This document shows, one piece after another, positions 54,380 to 62,747 of a stretch of DNA of 64,000 nucleotides; the stretch's first letter is position 1, and each line of letters begins with the position of its first letter. The translations under genes were made by a program, and so were the position numbers. The stretch covers positions 1 through 64,000 of the forward strand of contig NZ_JAUMKC010000015.1 in NCBI RefSeq assembly GCF_030519355.1, read 5' to 3'. The notes beneath the pieces are model-generated. The model saw only the letters and a list, made by a program, of their open reading frames with translations. It was not told where the DNA came from and searched no databases. Source of the DNA: Mucilaginibacter sp. L3T2-6. GTDB lineage: Bacteria; Bacteroidota; Bacteroidia; Sphingobacteriales; Sphingobacteriaceae.

Positions 54380-54604
54380 TCAGGGAATTTCAAACTCTTG
54401 CGCATAGCAGTAATTTTTACCGTCGTACTCCCATTCAAGCGTTGCGGTCCACCGGCCGCTGCAAAGATCATTAAGCGGGATGCCTATTTCCTGGCCATCC
54501 TCCTCCTTTACCTGAATAACACGGGTTGCGTGCGGGTCAACCCGGTTGAAGAGTCTGACTTTCCCATTCACAGGGTGACTGAAATTAAACTGCAACGGCT
54601 CCAT
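54380..54604 (-). CDS. short FixH-like protein
   Basis: The 74-residue protein has no signal peptide or membrane helix. Its sequence (NGKVRLFNRVDPHATRVIQV, LNDLCSGRWTATLEWEYDGKNY, ending EFEIP) resembles the periplasmic C-terminal part of FixH, which normally has about 150 residues and a membrane anchor. FixH assists copper handling for cbb3 oxidase. Loss of the anchor may mean a cytoplasmic or different function. A 33-bp-geometry Fnr-like promoter precedes it. The family call rests on the pattern only. Confidence 0.55.
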   Translation of the reverse strand: MEPLQFNFSHPVNGKVRLFNRVDPHATRVIQVKEEDGQEIGIPLNDLCSGRWTATLEWEYDGKNYCYAQEFEIP

Positions 54605-54621
54605 AGCTTTCGATTTAAATG

Positions 54622-54665
54622 CAAATTTCCGGTTTATTCCGCAGTAAAAGAATGACGGGCATCAA
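54622..54665 (-). promoter_or_regulatory. Fnr-like site and -7 element for the FixH-like gene
   Basis: ATGAC-GGGC-ATCAA at 54652-54665 is centred 54 bases before the start codon. On the minus strand GAAATTTG (54622-54629) is the -7 element, its centre exactly 33 bp from the site centre. Confidence 0.72.
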
Positions 54666-54705
54666 TTAAAATACTGATAAATAATAAATTACCAAACAAT
54701 AAATA

Positions 54706-54749
54706 TTGACTGCCGTCATAGCAGCGAATATAACCGATAACCATTTTTG
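54706..54749 (+). promoter_or_regulatory. Fnr-like site and -7 element for the FixL-like kinase gene
   Basis: TTGAC-TGCC-GTCAT at 54706-54719 is followed by CATTTTTG (54742-54749), with centres exactly 33 bp apart. The kinase start lies about 90 bases beyond. Together with the adjacent site at 54652 this makes a divergent promoter pair. Confidence 0.72.
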
Positions 54750-54840
54750 TGCATCAATACCATTCTCGTGACGAGCAGCCTGACCTGAAAAATAATACCT
54801 GGTGCATTCGGGATATGGCTAAATAAATGAAGCCATTGAA

Positions 54841-55944
54841 ATGGTTACGCGAGCATATTTAATCAACATGGATAATCCCGAACTTCTTACAGCTGTGTTT
54901 GAGCATGCGATTGATGGCATCGTCGTAATCGATGAAAAAGGTAAAATCCGGATGGCTAATCCTGCCGTTTGCGACCTTTTTGGATACAGTCAAGACGAGT
55001 TGGCCGGCCAAAGCATCAACCTGCTCATGGATCCGGCAGACGCCCGGCACCATGATAATTATCTTGATGATTACCGGCAGACCAGGGTGCCTGTGATCAT
55101 CGGCAAAGGCAGGGATCTGAAAGGCAGAAAAAAGGATGGTTCAATATTTCCCTTCCGTTTGGCGGTTAGTGAATTCACCAATAAATGTCAAACTTATTAT
55201 GCCGGCATAGTGCATGACTTAAGCAAACAGAAACAAGCAGAACTATCCCTCGACCATGAACAAAACCTTAACCAGGTAAAGACAAGACTCTTATCAATGG
55301 CGTCGCACGAGCTTCGTTCGCCGCTCAGCCGCGTGCAATTATCTGCCTCGCTTATTGAACGCTATTATGAACGGCTTGATAAGGATAAGATAATCGGTCA
55401 TTTAAGAAAAATAAAAATAGCCGTCGACGACATGACCGCTTCATTGAACGACTTCCTTTCTATCGAAAGAATAGAAGCCGGTAATATAAAAGCTGATAAC
55501 AAGGTGTTTGACCTGGCGTTATTTGCATCAGACCTAACTGAAGAGATGCAACAACAAGCAAGAGCCGGCATTCAAATTAAATACACCAGTACTGCTGATA
55601 ATACCACGGTTTGTCTTGATCAAACGCTTCTGCGGCACTGCCTGGTTAACCTGCTCTCTAATGCAATTAAATATTCAAAGGAAACCGGCGCCATTGAATT
55701 CACTACAGACATCTCCGCAACAAACTGCATAATTACAGTAAAAGATGAAGGCATTGGCATACCCGAGCAGGATCAGCAATATATCTTCGAACCGTTTTTC
55801 AGGGCTGCCAACGCGATTGATATACAAGGCACCGGTCTCGGCCTCAATATTGTTAAAAACTACGTACAGCTTATGGGCGGAGAAATTACTTTCAAAAGCC
55901 GGGAACAGATAGGGACATCATTTACCCTCAGCTTCAGGCAATAA
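54841..55944 (+). CDS. FixL-like heme-PAS sensor histidine kinase
   Basis: The 367-residue kinase has a PAS domain (about residues 12-130), a HisKA domain (LLSMASHELRSPLSRVQLSA, His156) and a HATPase domain (LVNLLSNAIKYS, DEGIGIP, GTGLGLNIVKNY). Within the PAS domain RHHDNYLDDYR and IIGKGRDLKGRKKDGSIFP follow the FixL pattern. His71 aligns with the heme ligand His200 of Bradyrhizobium FixL and Arg91 with its regulatory Arg220, exactly 20 residues apart as in FixL. It therefore likely binds heme and senses O2. No transmembrane segment is seen. Its response regulator is not in the window. ATG 54868 is an alternative start. Confidence 0.88.
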   Translation: MVTRAYLINMDNPELLTAVFEHAIDGIVVIDEKGKIRMANPAVCDLFGYSQDELAGQSINLLMDPADARHHDNYLDDYRQTRVPVIIGKGRDLKGRKKDGSIFPFRLAVSEFTNKCQTYYAGIVHDLSKQKQAELSLDHEQNLNQVKTRLLSMASHELRSPLSRVQLSASLIERYYERLDKDKIIGHLRKIKIAVDDMTASLNDFLSIERIEAGNIKADNKVFDLALFASDLTEEMQQQARAGIQIKYTSTADNTTVCLDQTLLRHCLVNLLSNAIKYSKETGAIEFTTDISATNCIITVKDEGIGIPEQDQQYIFEPFFRAANAIDIQGTGLGLNIVKNYVQLMGGEITFKSREQIGTSFTLSFRQ

Positions 55945-57381
55945 AGGGACTGTAAACAAGAGCTCCTTTTCATACTGTTTTACTATCCTCGCGGTTAGTT
56001 TCAATTCATCTTTAATTTTTACGCGTAGCGCTTCCTGTGCGCAGGGCTCGCCATGTACAAGAAAAACACTGGGCTTACCACTTTTAAACTGCTTAAGCCA
56101 GCTTAACAGTTCAGTTTGATCAGCGTGTGCAGACAAACCCTCAATTTCCCTTATTTGTGCCTTTACCGGGTAATATTGCCCGTGTATCTTTACTTCATGC
56201 GCCTGGTTAAGAAGTGCCCTGCCACGGGTACCCTCAGCCTGGAATCCTATTAGCAATATGGTGTTACGCGCATCACCTAAATAATGCTTCAGATATTCAA
56301 GCACCCGGCCGCCGGTTAACATACCGCTGGCAGCCATAATAATCTTGCTCCCACGCCGGCGGATGATCTTTTCGGTGTCCTGATACTCCTGGTTAATGGT
56401 TACGCCATTAAACATCCGGGCGCATTCCTTTTTATCAATAGCAAACCACTCTGGGTAATGCTGCAGTACTTTGCCTGCCGAAGCCGCCATGGGGCTGTCC
56501 AGGTATTCCGGTACCGGTGCAGGAATTTGGCGCTGTTGTTTCAGGCGATAAATCAGATGCATTACTTCCTGCGCACGGCCCACAGCAAAACACGGGATCA
56601 ATATGTTACCCTTGTTAAATACTGTATCGTTAATTACCAAAGCCAGTTCCTGGGCTGTGTCGGTCTGTGCATGCAGGCGGTCGCCATAGGTCGACTCCAT
56701 GATCACAAAATCGGCACGTGATAATGGTTCCGGTGCGGGCAGCAACTCGGAAATTTTGCGCCCGATATCGCCGGAAAATATAAGCGTCTTTCCGTAACAA
56801 TTTATCCTGACAGAGCAAGCGCCCGGGATGTGTCCGGCAGGATGCAAACTGAAACTAAGCCAGTCATTTAAAGGTAGCTCGGTATCAATTTCGCAAACTT
56901 CAAAAAAAGGGAGCGCGGCCTCTGCATCCTTTACAGTGTACAGTGGCTTGGCAGGGTGGTGCTTAGAATAACCGTGCCTGTTGGCTTTCTCGGCGTCTTC
57001 TTCCTGCAGCTTAGCGCAGTCCCGCAAAATAAGCTCAGCCAGGTCTCGCGTCGGACGGCTCATATAAATTTTCTTCCGGTAACCGTTCTTTACCAGTAAA
57101 GGAATGTAACCACAGTGGTCCAGGTGCGCATGTGTAAGGATCAGTGCGTCTATATCAGTTGGATTAACCGGCAGGGGTTCCCAGTTTTTTTCCCTTAACG
57201 CCTTTATACCCTGAAAGAGGCCGCAATCAATCATGACGTTCATTCCAGGCGTCAGCAGCAAATGCTTTGAGCCTGTTACGGTTCCGGCCGCTCCAAGCGA
57301 CTGAAGGTAAACTGCAGCCTGTTCAACGGCAGGATTCCCCGATATGGGTGTCCACTCGCTAGCGTGTTTTTTCATGTTCAT
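55918..57381 (-). CDS. MBL-fold metallo-hydrolase with RNA-specificity domain
   Basis: The 487-residue protein has the metallo-beta-lactamase motif ALILTHAHLDHCGYIPLL near residues 80-97, then HPAGHIPGACSV, FSGDIGR, a beta-CASP domain (IMAASGMLTGGRVLEYL) and the C-terminal motif GLSAHADQTELLSWL. These mark the beta-CASP ribonuclease group (YSH1-like) that processes RNA. Its stop overlaps the end of the convergent kinase gene by 27 bases. An Fnr-like site sits 48 bases before its start, opposite that of hsp20. Confidence 0.9.
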   Translation of the reverse strand: MNMKKHASEWTPISGNPAVEQAAVYLQSLGAAGTVTGSKHLLLTPGMNVMIDCGLFQGIKALREKNWEPLPVNPTDIDALILTHAHLDHCGYIPLLVKNGYRKKIYMSRPTRDLAELILRDCAKLQEEDAEKANRHGYSKHHPAKPLYTVKDAEAALPFFEVCEIDTELPLNDWLSFSLHPAGHIPGACSVRINCYGKTLIFSGDIGRKISELLPAPEPLSRADFVIMESTYGDRLHAQTDTAQELALVINDTVFNKGNILIPCFAVGRAQEVMHLIYRLKQQRQIPAPVPEYLDSPMAASAGKVLQHYPEWFAIDKKECARMFNGVTINQEYQDTEKIIRRRGSKIIMAASGMLTGGRVLEYLKHYLGDARNTILLIGFQAEGTRGRALLNQAHEVKIHGQYYPVKAQIREIEGLSAHADQTELLSWLKQFKSGKPSVFLVHGEPCAQEALRVKIKDELKLTARIVKQYEKELLFTVPLLPEAEGK

Positions 57382-57393
57382 TTTTTTATGATC

Positions 57394-57436
57394 TAAAGTA
57401 ACGCCGGATTAAAACAACAGAACTGACTAATATCAC
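57394..57436 (-). promoter_or_regulatory. Fnr-like site and weak -7 element for the MBL-fold gene
   Basis: CTGAC-TAAT-ATCAC at 57423-57436 is centred 48 bases before the ATG at 57381. The best -7 candidate on the minus strand, TTACTTTA (57394-57401), matches six of eight positions at 32 bp. It is weaker than the other sites but on the right face of the divergent promoter. Confidence 0.5.
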
Positions 57437-57444
57437 GGTGTGGC

Positions 57445-57488
57445 TTGATTACAGTCATAGCCAGGATTTTGCTCTCCAACGAAATTTG
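57445..57488 (+). promoter_or_regulatory. Fnr-like site and -7 element for hsp20
   Basis: TTGAT-TACA-GTCAT at 57445-57458 is followed by GAAATTTG (57481-57488), with centres exactly 33 bp apart. The start codon of hsp20 is 65 bases from the site centre. Confidence 0.75.
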
Positions 57489-57516
57489 AATTATTAATTC
57501 ATCAAAAAATAAATTT

Positions 57517-57948
57517 ATGACAACCTTAGTAAAATCAACCCGCTTTCCGTCATTACGGACAATGATGGAAGACTTTTGGAACACTGACCGCTTTTTTGAA
57601 AAAGCATTCGGCGATGGGGACTTCCTGCCTGCAGTCAATATCCGTGACGCCAAAAACAGCTACAAGGTAGACGTTGCCGCTCCCGGCTTTAAAAAAGACG
57701 ATTTCAAGATCGCCACTGAAAACGGCGTACTGACCATTAGCGCAGAAACACACAAGGATGAAAAAGAGGAGACAGAAAATTATACCCGAAGGGAGTTTTC
57801 TTCATCTTCTTTTACCCGCACATTCACCCTGCCTGAGAATGTTGACGAAGATCATATCAGCGCAAATTATAATAATGGCCTGCTGGAGATCGAACTAAAA
57901 AAAACCGGCAAAACAGTTGCCGCAAAAAAAGAAATAAAAGTTGCCTAA
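57517..57948 (+). CDS. Hsp20/alpha-crystallin small heat-shock protein
   Basis: The 143-residue protein has an alpha-crystallin domain (about residues 38-132) with NSYKVDVAAPGFKKDDFKIA, NGVLTISAETHKDEKEE, FTRTFTLPENVDEDHISANY and NGLLEIELKKT, and the short N-terminal arm WNTDRFFEKAFG. It is an ATP-independent holdase. The Fnr-like promoter and its neighbours suggest induction when oxygen is low rather than by heat alone. A GC-rich hairpin separates it from ppsA. Confidence 0.93.
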   Translation: MTTLVKSTRFPSLRTMMEDFWNTDRFFEKAFGDGDFLPAVNIRDAKNSYKVDVAAPGFKKDDFKIATENGVLTISAETHKDEKEETENYTRREFSSSSFTRTFTLPENVDEDHISANYNNGLLEIELKKTGKTVAAKKEIKVA

Positions 57949-57957
57949 AGGTTACTG

Positions 57958-57984
57958 CCCGCGGGCCAGGCCCGCGGGTTTCTT
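57958..57984 (+). terminator. partial terminator between hsp20 and ppsA
   Basis: CCCGCGGGCC and GGCCCGCGGG arms are separated by one base, effectively an 8-bp stem with a five-base loop, and are followed by TTTCTTT. No new promoter was found in the 50-base gap, so ppsA probably relies on read-through, giving more hsp20 than ppsA mRNA. Confidence 0.7.
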
Positions 57985-57998
57985 TAAAAAACCATAGC

Positions 57999-60407
57999 AT
58001 GGGAAACTATATAAAAAAATTTAGTGAAACCACTATCGCTGATATATCTGAAGTAGGTGGAAAAAATGCGTCTTTGGGAGAAATGTATACCCAACTGGGT
58101 GAAAAAGGTGTGCTTGTTCCAAATGGTTTCGCTGTTACCGTATCAGCCTTTCAGCATTTTATCAACCATAACCAACTCAACGAAAAGCTCTGCAAACTAA
58201 TGGCCGGGCTGGATAAAGTAAATTTCTCGAATTTGTCAGGTACCGGGTCCAAAGCGAGAAAGCTGGTTTTGGACGGTATTATGCCGAATGACCTGAAAAT
58301 GGCTATCATAGACGCTTACGATTATCTTTTCGAGCAAACTGAACCAGCTGTAGCCGTACGCAGCAGCGCAACTGCAGAAGACCTGCCAGGGGCCAGTTTT
58401 GCCGGCCAGCATGAGTCTTACCTGAATATTAAAGGGCATGTAGCGCTGGTTGATGCCGTTAAGCGGTGCTTTGCCTCACTTTATACCGACAGGGCCATTA
58501 AGTACCGGGAGGACAAGGGTTTTGATCATAATAAGGTCTTTCTATCCGTCGGCGTTCAGCAAATGGTACACGCTGATACCGCTTGCTCGGGAGTCGGTTT
58601 TACGCTGGAACCGGAATCTGGCTTCCGGGATGTTGTTCATCTCGCAGGTGTTTGGGGGCTCGGTGAAAATATTGTGCAGGGTACAGTTACCCCGGATGAA
58701 TTCCTGATTTTTAAGCCATCGCTAAAAAATGGCTTAAAATCCATCATTCAAAAAAACAAGGGCGCCAAAAGCCAAACGATGGTTTACGCCAGTGAGGGCA
58801 CAATGAATAAAGACACGCCCTGGGAGATGCGAGAGAAATTTATATTAAATGACCAGGAAATTGAACAATTAGCACGCTGGGCCCTGATTATTGAAGACCA
58901 TTATGAGCAGCCGATGGACTTTGAATGGGCAAAAGACGGGAATGACCATCGGCTTTATATTATCCAGGCACGGCCCGAGACGGTACACAGCCAGGAAAAA
59001 AAGCTACAGGTTAAAAGCTATACGATTATTGAAAAAGGTGAAGAAATTGTTCGCGGCGAAGCAATAGGTACCATGATTACTACAGGTACAGCGCGGTTGC
59101 TATCCTCACCGGGCGAGGCAGCGCGCCTGTTACCGGGCGATATTTTGGTGACCGATAAAACCAGTCCTGACTGGGACCCCATATTAAAAAAAGTGGCTGG
59201 CATTGTAACTAACAAAGGCGGAAGGACAAGCCACGCTGCAATTATAGCACGCGAACTGGGCGTGGTGGCCCTTGTAGGAACGGAACACGGTTCTGTAAAT
59301 ATCAAAGATGGCGAAACCATTACCATTAGCTGCGCTGAGGGCAAAACAGGTTACGCCTATCGCGGGAAATTGAACTGGAGGGAGACCATTACCGATGCAG
59401 GTGCAATAAAACTTCCGGGCACGGTTAAAGCCCAGTTAATCATCGGCGAACCGGAGAAAGCTTTCCAGCTCTCCTTTTTCCCAAACGATGGCGTAGGCCT
59501 GATGCGGCTTGAATTTATTATCAACAACTATGTACAGGTGCATCCAATGGCGCTTGTAAAATTCAGCCAGGTTACTAACGAGGCAGACAGCGTTAAAATA
59601 ACCAACCTCACCCACACCTACCCTAACAAACAACAATATTTTGTAGATAAACTGGCTGAAGGAGTGGCCACTATCGCCGCAGCTTTTTATCCTAAAGAAG
59701 TGATTGTGCGCATGAGCGACTTTAAGACCAATGAGTATGCCGGCCTGATTGGGGGTACCTATTTTGAGCCCGCCGAAGAAAACCCAATGATTGGTTTCAG
59801 GGGTGCCTGCAGGTATTATAGTGAAAGTTACCGTGATGGTTTCCGGCTGGAGTGCGAAGCAATGAAAATTGTGCGGAATGAAATGGGCTTAACCAATGTA
59901 AAGCTGATGATCCCATTTTGCCGTACAGTAGAAGAAGGCAAAAAGGTAGTAGAACTGATGGCCTCTTATGGATTAAAACGCGGTGAAAACGGCCTGAAAA
60001 TATTCGTAATGGCGGAGATTCCGAGTAATGTATTGCTGGCTGAAGAATTCGCTGAAGTGTTCGACGGCTTTTCCATTGGCTCCAACGACCTCACCCAACT
60101 CACGCTGGGCATAGATCGGGACTCGGCGCTGATTGCCGACTTGTTTGATGAGCAAAATGCTGCCAGTAAACAATTAATCGTTACCATGATAAAAAAAGCC
60201 AATAAGTTGGGCAAAAAAGTGGGTTTGTGTGGCCAGGCCGCCAGCGATTCCGAAACATTTATCCGCTTATTGGTTGAAACCGGTATCGATAGCATATCCT
60301 TTAACCCGGATGCTCTCGTCAGAGGTATCGAAAATATCAATACAGCGCTAAAAAGCGTCGGCAAAAGAAGCGAACCGGTGCTGCAAAAGACCGGCATTGA
60401 AACATGA
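57999..60407 (+). CDS. ppsA: phosphoenolpyruvate synthase
   Basis: The 802-residue enzyme matches PpsA in length and order. An ATP-grasp-like nucleotide-binding domain comes first (VAVRSSATAEDLPGASFAGQ near residue 120). A phosphohistidine domain follows with KGGRTSHAAIIARELGV, where the His is phosphorylated (about residue 412). A C-terminal PEP-binding barrel ends with EIPSNVLLAEEFAEVFDGFS, IGSNDLTQLTLGIDRDS and GLCGQAASD. It makes PEP from pyruvate and ATP, for gluconeogenesis. The final 4 bases overlap the start of the HdeD-like gene. Confidence 0.95.
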   Translation: MGNYIKKFSETTIADISEVGGKNASLGEMYTQLGEKGVLVPNGFAVTVSAFQHFINHNQLNEKLCKLMAGLDKVNFSNLSGTGSKARKLVLDGIMPNDLKMAIIDAYDYLFEQTEPAVAVRSSATAEDLPGASFAGQHESYLNIKGHVALVDAVKRCFASLYTDRAIKYREDKGFDHNKVFLSVGVQQMVHADTACSGVGFTLEPESGFRDVVHLAGVWGLGENIVQGTVTPDEFLIFKPSLKNGLKSIIQKNKGAKSQTMVYASEGTMNKDTPWEMREKFILNDQEIEQLARWALIIEDHYEQPMDFEWAKDGNDHRLYIIQARPETVHSQEKKLQVKSYTIIEKGEEIVRGEAIGTMITTGTARLLSSPGEAARLLPGDILVTDKTSPDWDPILKKVAGIVTNKGGRTSHAAIIARELGVVALVGTEHGSVNIKDGETITISCAEGKTGYAYRGKLNWRETITDAGAIKLPGTVKAQLIIGEPEKAFQLSFFPNDGVGLMRLEFIINNYVQVHPMALVKFSQVTNEADSVKITNLTHTYPNKQQYFVDKLAEGVATIAAAFYPKEVIVRMSDFKTNEYAGLIGGTYFEPAEENPMIGFRGACRYYSESYRDGFRLECEAMKIVRNEMGLTNVKLMIPFCRTVEEGKKVVELMASYGLKRGENGLKIFVMAEIPSNVLLAEEFAEVFDGFSIGSNDLTQLTLGIDRDSALIADLFDEQNAASKQLIVTMIKKANKLGKKVGLCGQAASDSETFIRLLVETGIDSISFNPDALVRGIENINTALKSVGKRSEPVLQKTGIET

Positions 60408-61009
60408 AAACACCGGCAAACTATGAGCAGGAAAACGGTGCATTTTTAAAAAAAATTGCCGGTATCCTTCGGCATTGGTGGTTAATGCTGGTAACTGGGC
60501 TGCTGCTGCTCGGCATAGGCACATGGGTGTTATATCATCCTTTTCAATCGTACCTCAACTTAAGCTGGTTCTTTGCCATCGGAATGGTTATTACCGGCTT
60601 GCTTGATATCATTTTTGCCTTGAAGAACCGGCAAAGCAGGCGATGGATGTGGTGGCTGCTTGCAGGAATAGCCGACATAGTAGTTGGTATTTATCTATTT
60701 AACAACACCTTAATTACAATTGTTTTTTTACCCCTGGTAATCGGATTATGGACATTCTACAAAGGCTTTATGGCCATTGGCGACGCTTTTCACATCCGTA
60801 CCTACAAATTCGGCAACTGGCGGCGGCTGTTATTTACCGCTGCAGTGGCACTCATGATGGCGCTGTTGTTAATGGCATGCCCGGTGATAGGTATCGAAAA
60901 TATCTTTCTATTCAGCGGCCTGGCTTTTATTGCCGCCGGCATTTTCCGTATCTATCTGTCATTAAAATTATTAGCGATAGAACAGAAAATAAGGCAGACT
61001 GAAGCCTAA
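60404..61009 (+). CDS. HdeD/DUF308-family membrane protein
   Basis: The 201-residue protein has about six membrane helices in HdeD-type pairs (WWLMLVTGLLLLGIGTWVLY, WFFAIGMVITGLLDIIFAL, WWLLAGIADIVVGIYLF, and others). HdeD proteins are membrane components of acid-resistance loci in E. coli, and the family function is otherwise unclear. The start overlaps the ppsA stop by 4 bases, so it is in the hsp20-ppsA operon. Confidence 0.85.
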   Translation: MKTPANYEQENGAFLKKIAGILRHWWLMLVTGLLLLGIGTWVLYHPFQSYLNLSWFFAIGMVITGLLDIIFALKNRQSRRWMWWLLAGIADIVVGIYLFNNTLITIVFLPLVIGLWTFYKGFMAIGDAFHIRTYKFGNWRRLLFTAAVALMMALLLMACPVIGIENIFLFSGLAFIAAGIFRIYLSLKLLAIEQKIRQTEA

Positions 61010-61059
61010 CCATCGGTAGTGCATTACCGGAATTTTTTTTGATTCGTATCTATCTTAAA

Positions 61060-61124
61060 ATGACGGTGGTCATTTTCTGCCTTTAGTTATATCAACAAAC
61101 CTCATGCCTCAAGTCATAAATTGA
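61060..61124 (+). promoter_or_regulatory. Fnr-like site for the MCE/Mla operon
   Basis: AAAATGAC-GGTG-GTCATTTT (61057-61076) is the most symmetric site in the window, with eight-base perfect arms. A weak -7 candidate (TAAATTGA, 61117-61124) lies 54 bp away, about two helical turns beyond the 33-bp class. A second palindrome, TTGAC-A-GTCAA at 61121-61131, overlaps it. The site centre is 123 bases before mlaE. Confidence 0.6.
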
Positions 61125-61189
61125 CAGTCAATCTCCCGCTATTTTTACAGTAAAATCATTTTTTTTATTGATTTAAACCAGTTACCGAT

Positions 61190-61960
61190 ATGGCGTTTAC
61201 AACCAATATAAAAACCTTTTTTGGGGAAACAGGAAATATCGCCGGGTTCACCGGTCGCTTTTTTTCCACGGGGCTCAAACCCCGTTTCGAGTTTCGCGAG
61301 CTATTAAACCAATGCTACATTATCGGGTACAAATCGTTGCCGCTTATCGGGCTTACAGGGTTTATTATGGGTCTTGTTCTGACTATGCAGCTCCGCCCGT
61401 CACTGGTGGATTATGGCGTCGAGTCGCAACTGCCTGTTATGGTTGGTATTGCCATTGTGCGGGAGATAGGCCCGGTAATTACGGCTTTGATATTTGCAGG
61501 TAAGATAGCCAGCAGCATTGGCGCTGAGCTCGGCTCTATGAAAGTGACTGAGCAAATTGACGCCATGGAAGTTAGCGGCACTAATCCTTTTAAATACCTG
61601 GTAGCCACCCGTGTAATGGCTACAACACTAATGCTTCCGGTACTGACGGTAATGGGCGATGCTATTTCACTTTTTGGCGCCTATATTGGTGTCAACATCC
61701 GTTCGGTAACCAGCTTTCATCTTTTCTTTACTCAGGTTTTTCACAGCCTGGAATTTAGTGACGCACTGCCTGCGTTCGTCAAAACCTTTTTCTTCGGTTT
61801 CGCTGTTGGCATGATCGGCTCTTACAAGGGATATACATCCAGCAAAGGCACGCGTGGTGTGGGCAGCGCGGCTAACTCCGCAGTCGTACTATCGTCAGTT
61901 GTAATCTTTATTATAGATCTGCTGGCAGTCCAACTGACTGACCTGCTGGGATTAAATTAA
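61190..61960 (+). CDS. MlaE-type ABC transporter permease
   Basis: The 256-residue permease has five to six helices and the MlaE hallmark VREIGPVITALIFAGKIASSIGAELGSMKVTEQIDAMEV-like segment at about residues 88-127. MlaE works with an ATPase (next gene) and an MCE substrate-binding protein (third gene) to move phospholipids or other lipids between the membranes. It lies 5 bases before the ATPase. No MlaB or MlaC homologue is in view. Confidence 0.9.
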   Translation: MAFTTNIKTFFGETGNIAGFTGRFFSTGLKPRFEFRELLNQCYIIGYKSLPLIGLTGFIMGLVLTMQLRPSLVDYGVESQLPVMVGIAIVREIGPVITALIFAGKIASSIGAELGSMKVTEQIDAMEVSGTNPFKYLVATRVMATTLMLPVLTVMGDAISLFGAYIGVNIRSVTSFHLFFTQVFHSLEFSDALPAFVKTFFFGFAVGMIGSYKGYTSSKGTRGVGSAANSAVVLSSVVIFIIDLLAVQLTDLLGLN

Positions 61961-61965
61961 AGCCA

Positions 61966-62745
61966 ATGGAAACTGCAAGTAATCCTTTATCTGATATCAG
62001 CCCGGAGCACAAGCCCGGCACAGCCGCAATCATCATAGAAAACTTATGCAAACGCTTCGGCGACCATATTGTCCTGCAGGATTTTGGTCTTACGGTTCAA
62101 AGAGAGCAGAATGTGGTAGTGCTTGGCAAATCAGGTTCGGGTAAATCGGTGCTCATTAAATGCATTATCGGCCTCCTTAGACCCGATAGCGGTACTATCC
62201 GCGTATTTGGCGAAGATGTTACCAAACTGGATCATGACGCACTCGACAAAATCAGGGTAAAAATTGGCTTCCTCTTCCAGGGCAATGCTTTATATGATTC
62301 TATGACCGTCCGGGAAAACCTTGAATTTCCTTTGCGCCGGCACTGGTTCGATCATTCGCAGAAAGAAGTTGATGCCCTGGTTATTGAAGCACTGGAGAAC
62401 GTTGGATTAGCACATACGGTTGACTTGATGCCCGAAGAACTTTCCGGCGGTATGCTCAAGCGGGTTGCACTGGCCAGGACAATGATACTTAAACCGGAAG
62501 TAATATTATATGATGAGCCTACGACAGGCCTTGATCCGGTTACTGCCCGTGAAATTGATAACCTGATAGTGAAGCTTCAACGAAAATATCATACGTCATC
62601 TATCATCATAACACACGATATGAATTGTGTTAGAAACACCGCCGACAGAGTCGCCCTCCTCCTTGACGGCCATTGTTACGCCCAGGGCACATATGCAGAT
62701 TTTGAACGATCGGCAGACAAGAAAATTAAACAATTTTTTGAATAG
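61966..62745 (+). CDS. MlaF-type ABC transporter ATP-binding protein
   Basis: The 259-residue ATPase has Walker A VLGKSGSGKSVLIK (about residues 52-65), the signature ELSGGMLKRVALART and Walker B VILYDEPTTGLDPVT, then ITHDMNCVRN. The LSGGM signature and the Q-loop LFQGNALYDSMTVREN are typical of Mla/MCE transporters. It is 5 bases after mlaE and 2 before mlaD. Confidence 0.92.
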   Translation: METASNPLSDISPEHKPGTAAIIIENLCKRFGDHIVLQDFGLTVQREQNVVVLGKSGSGKSVLIKCIIGLLRPDSGTIRVFGEDVTKLDHDALDKIRVKIGFLFQGNALYDSMTVRENLEFPLRRHWFDHSQKEVDALVIEALENVGLAHTVDLMPEELSGGMLKRVALARTMILKPEVILYDEPTTGLDPVTAREIDNLIVKLQRKYHTSSIIITHDMNCVRNTADRVALLLDGHCYAQGTYADFERSADKKIKQFFE

Positions 62746-62747
62746 CC

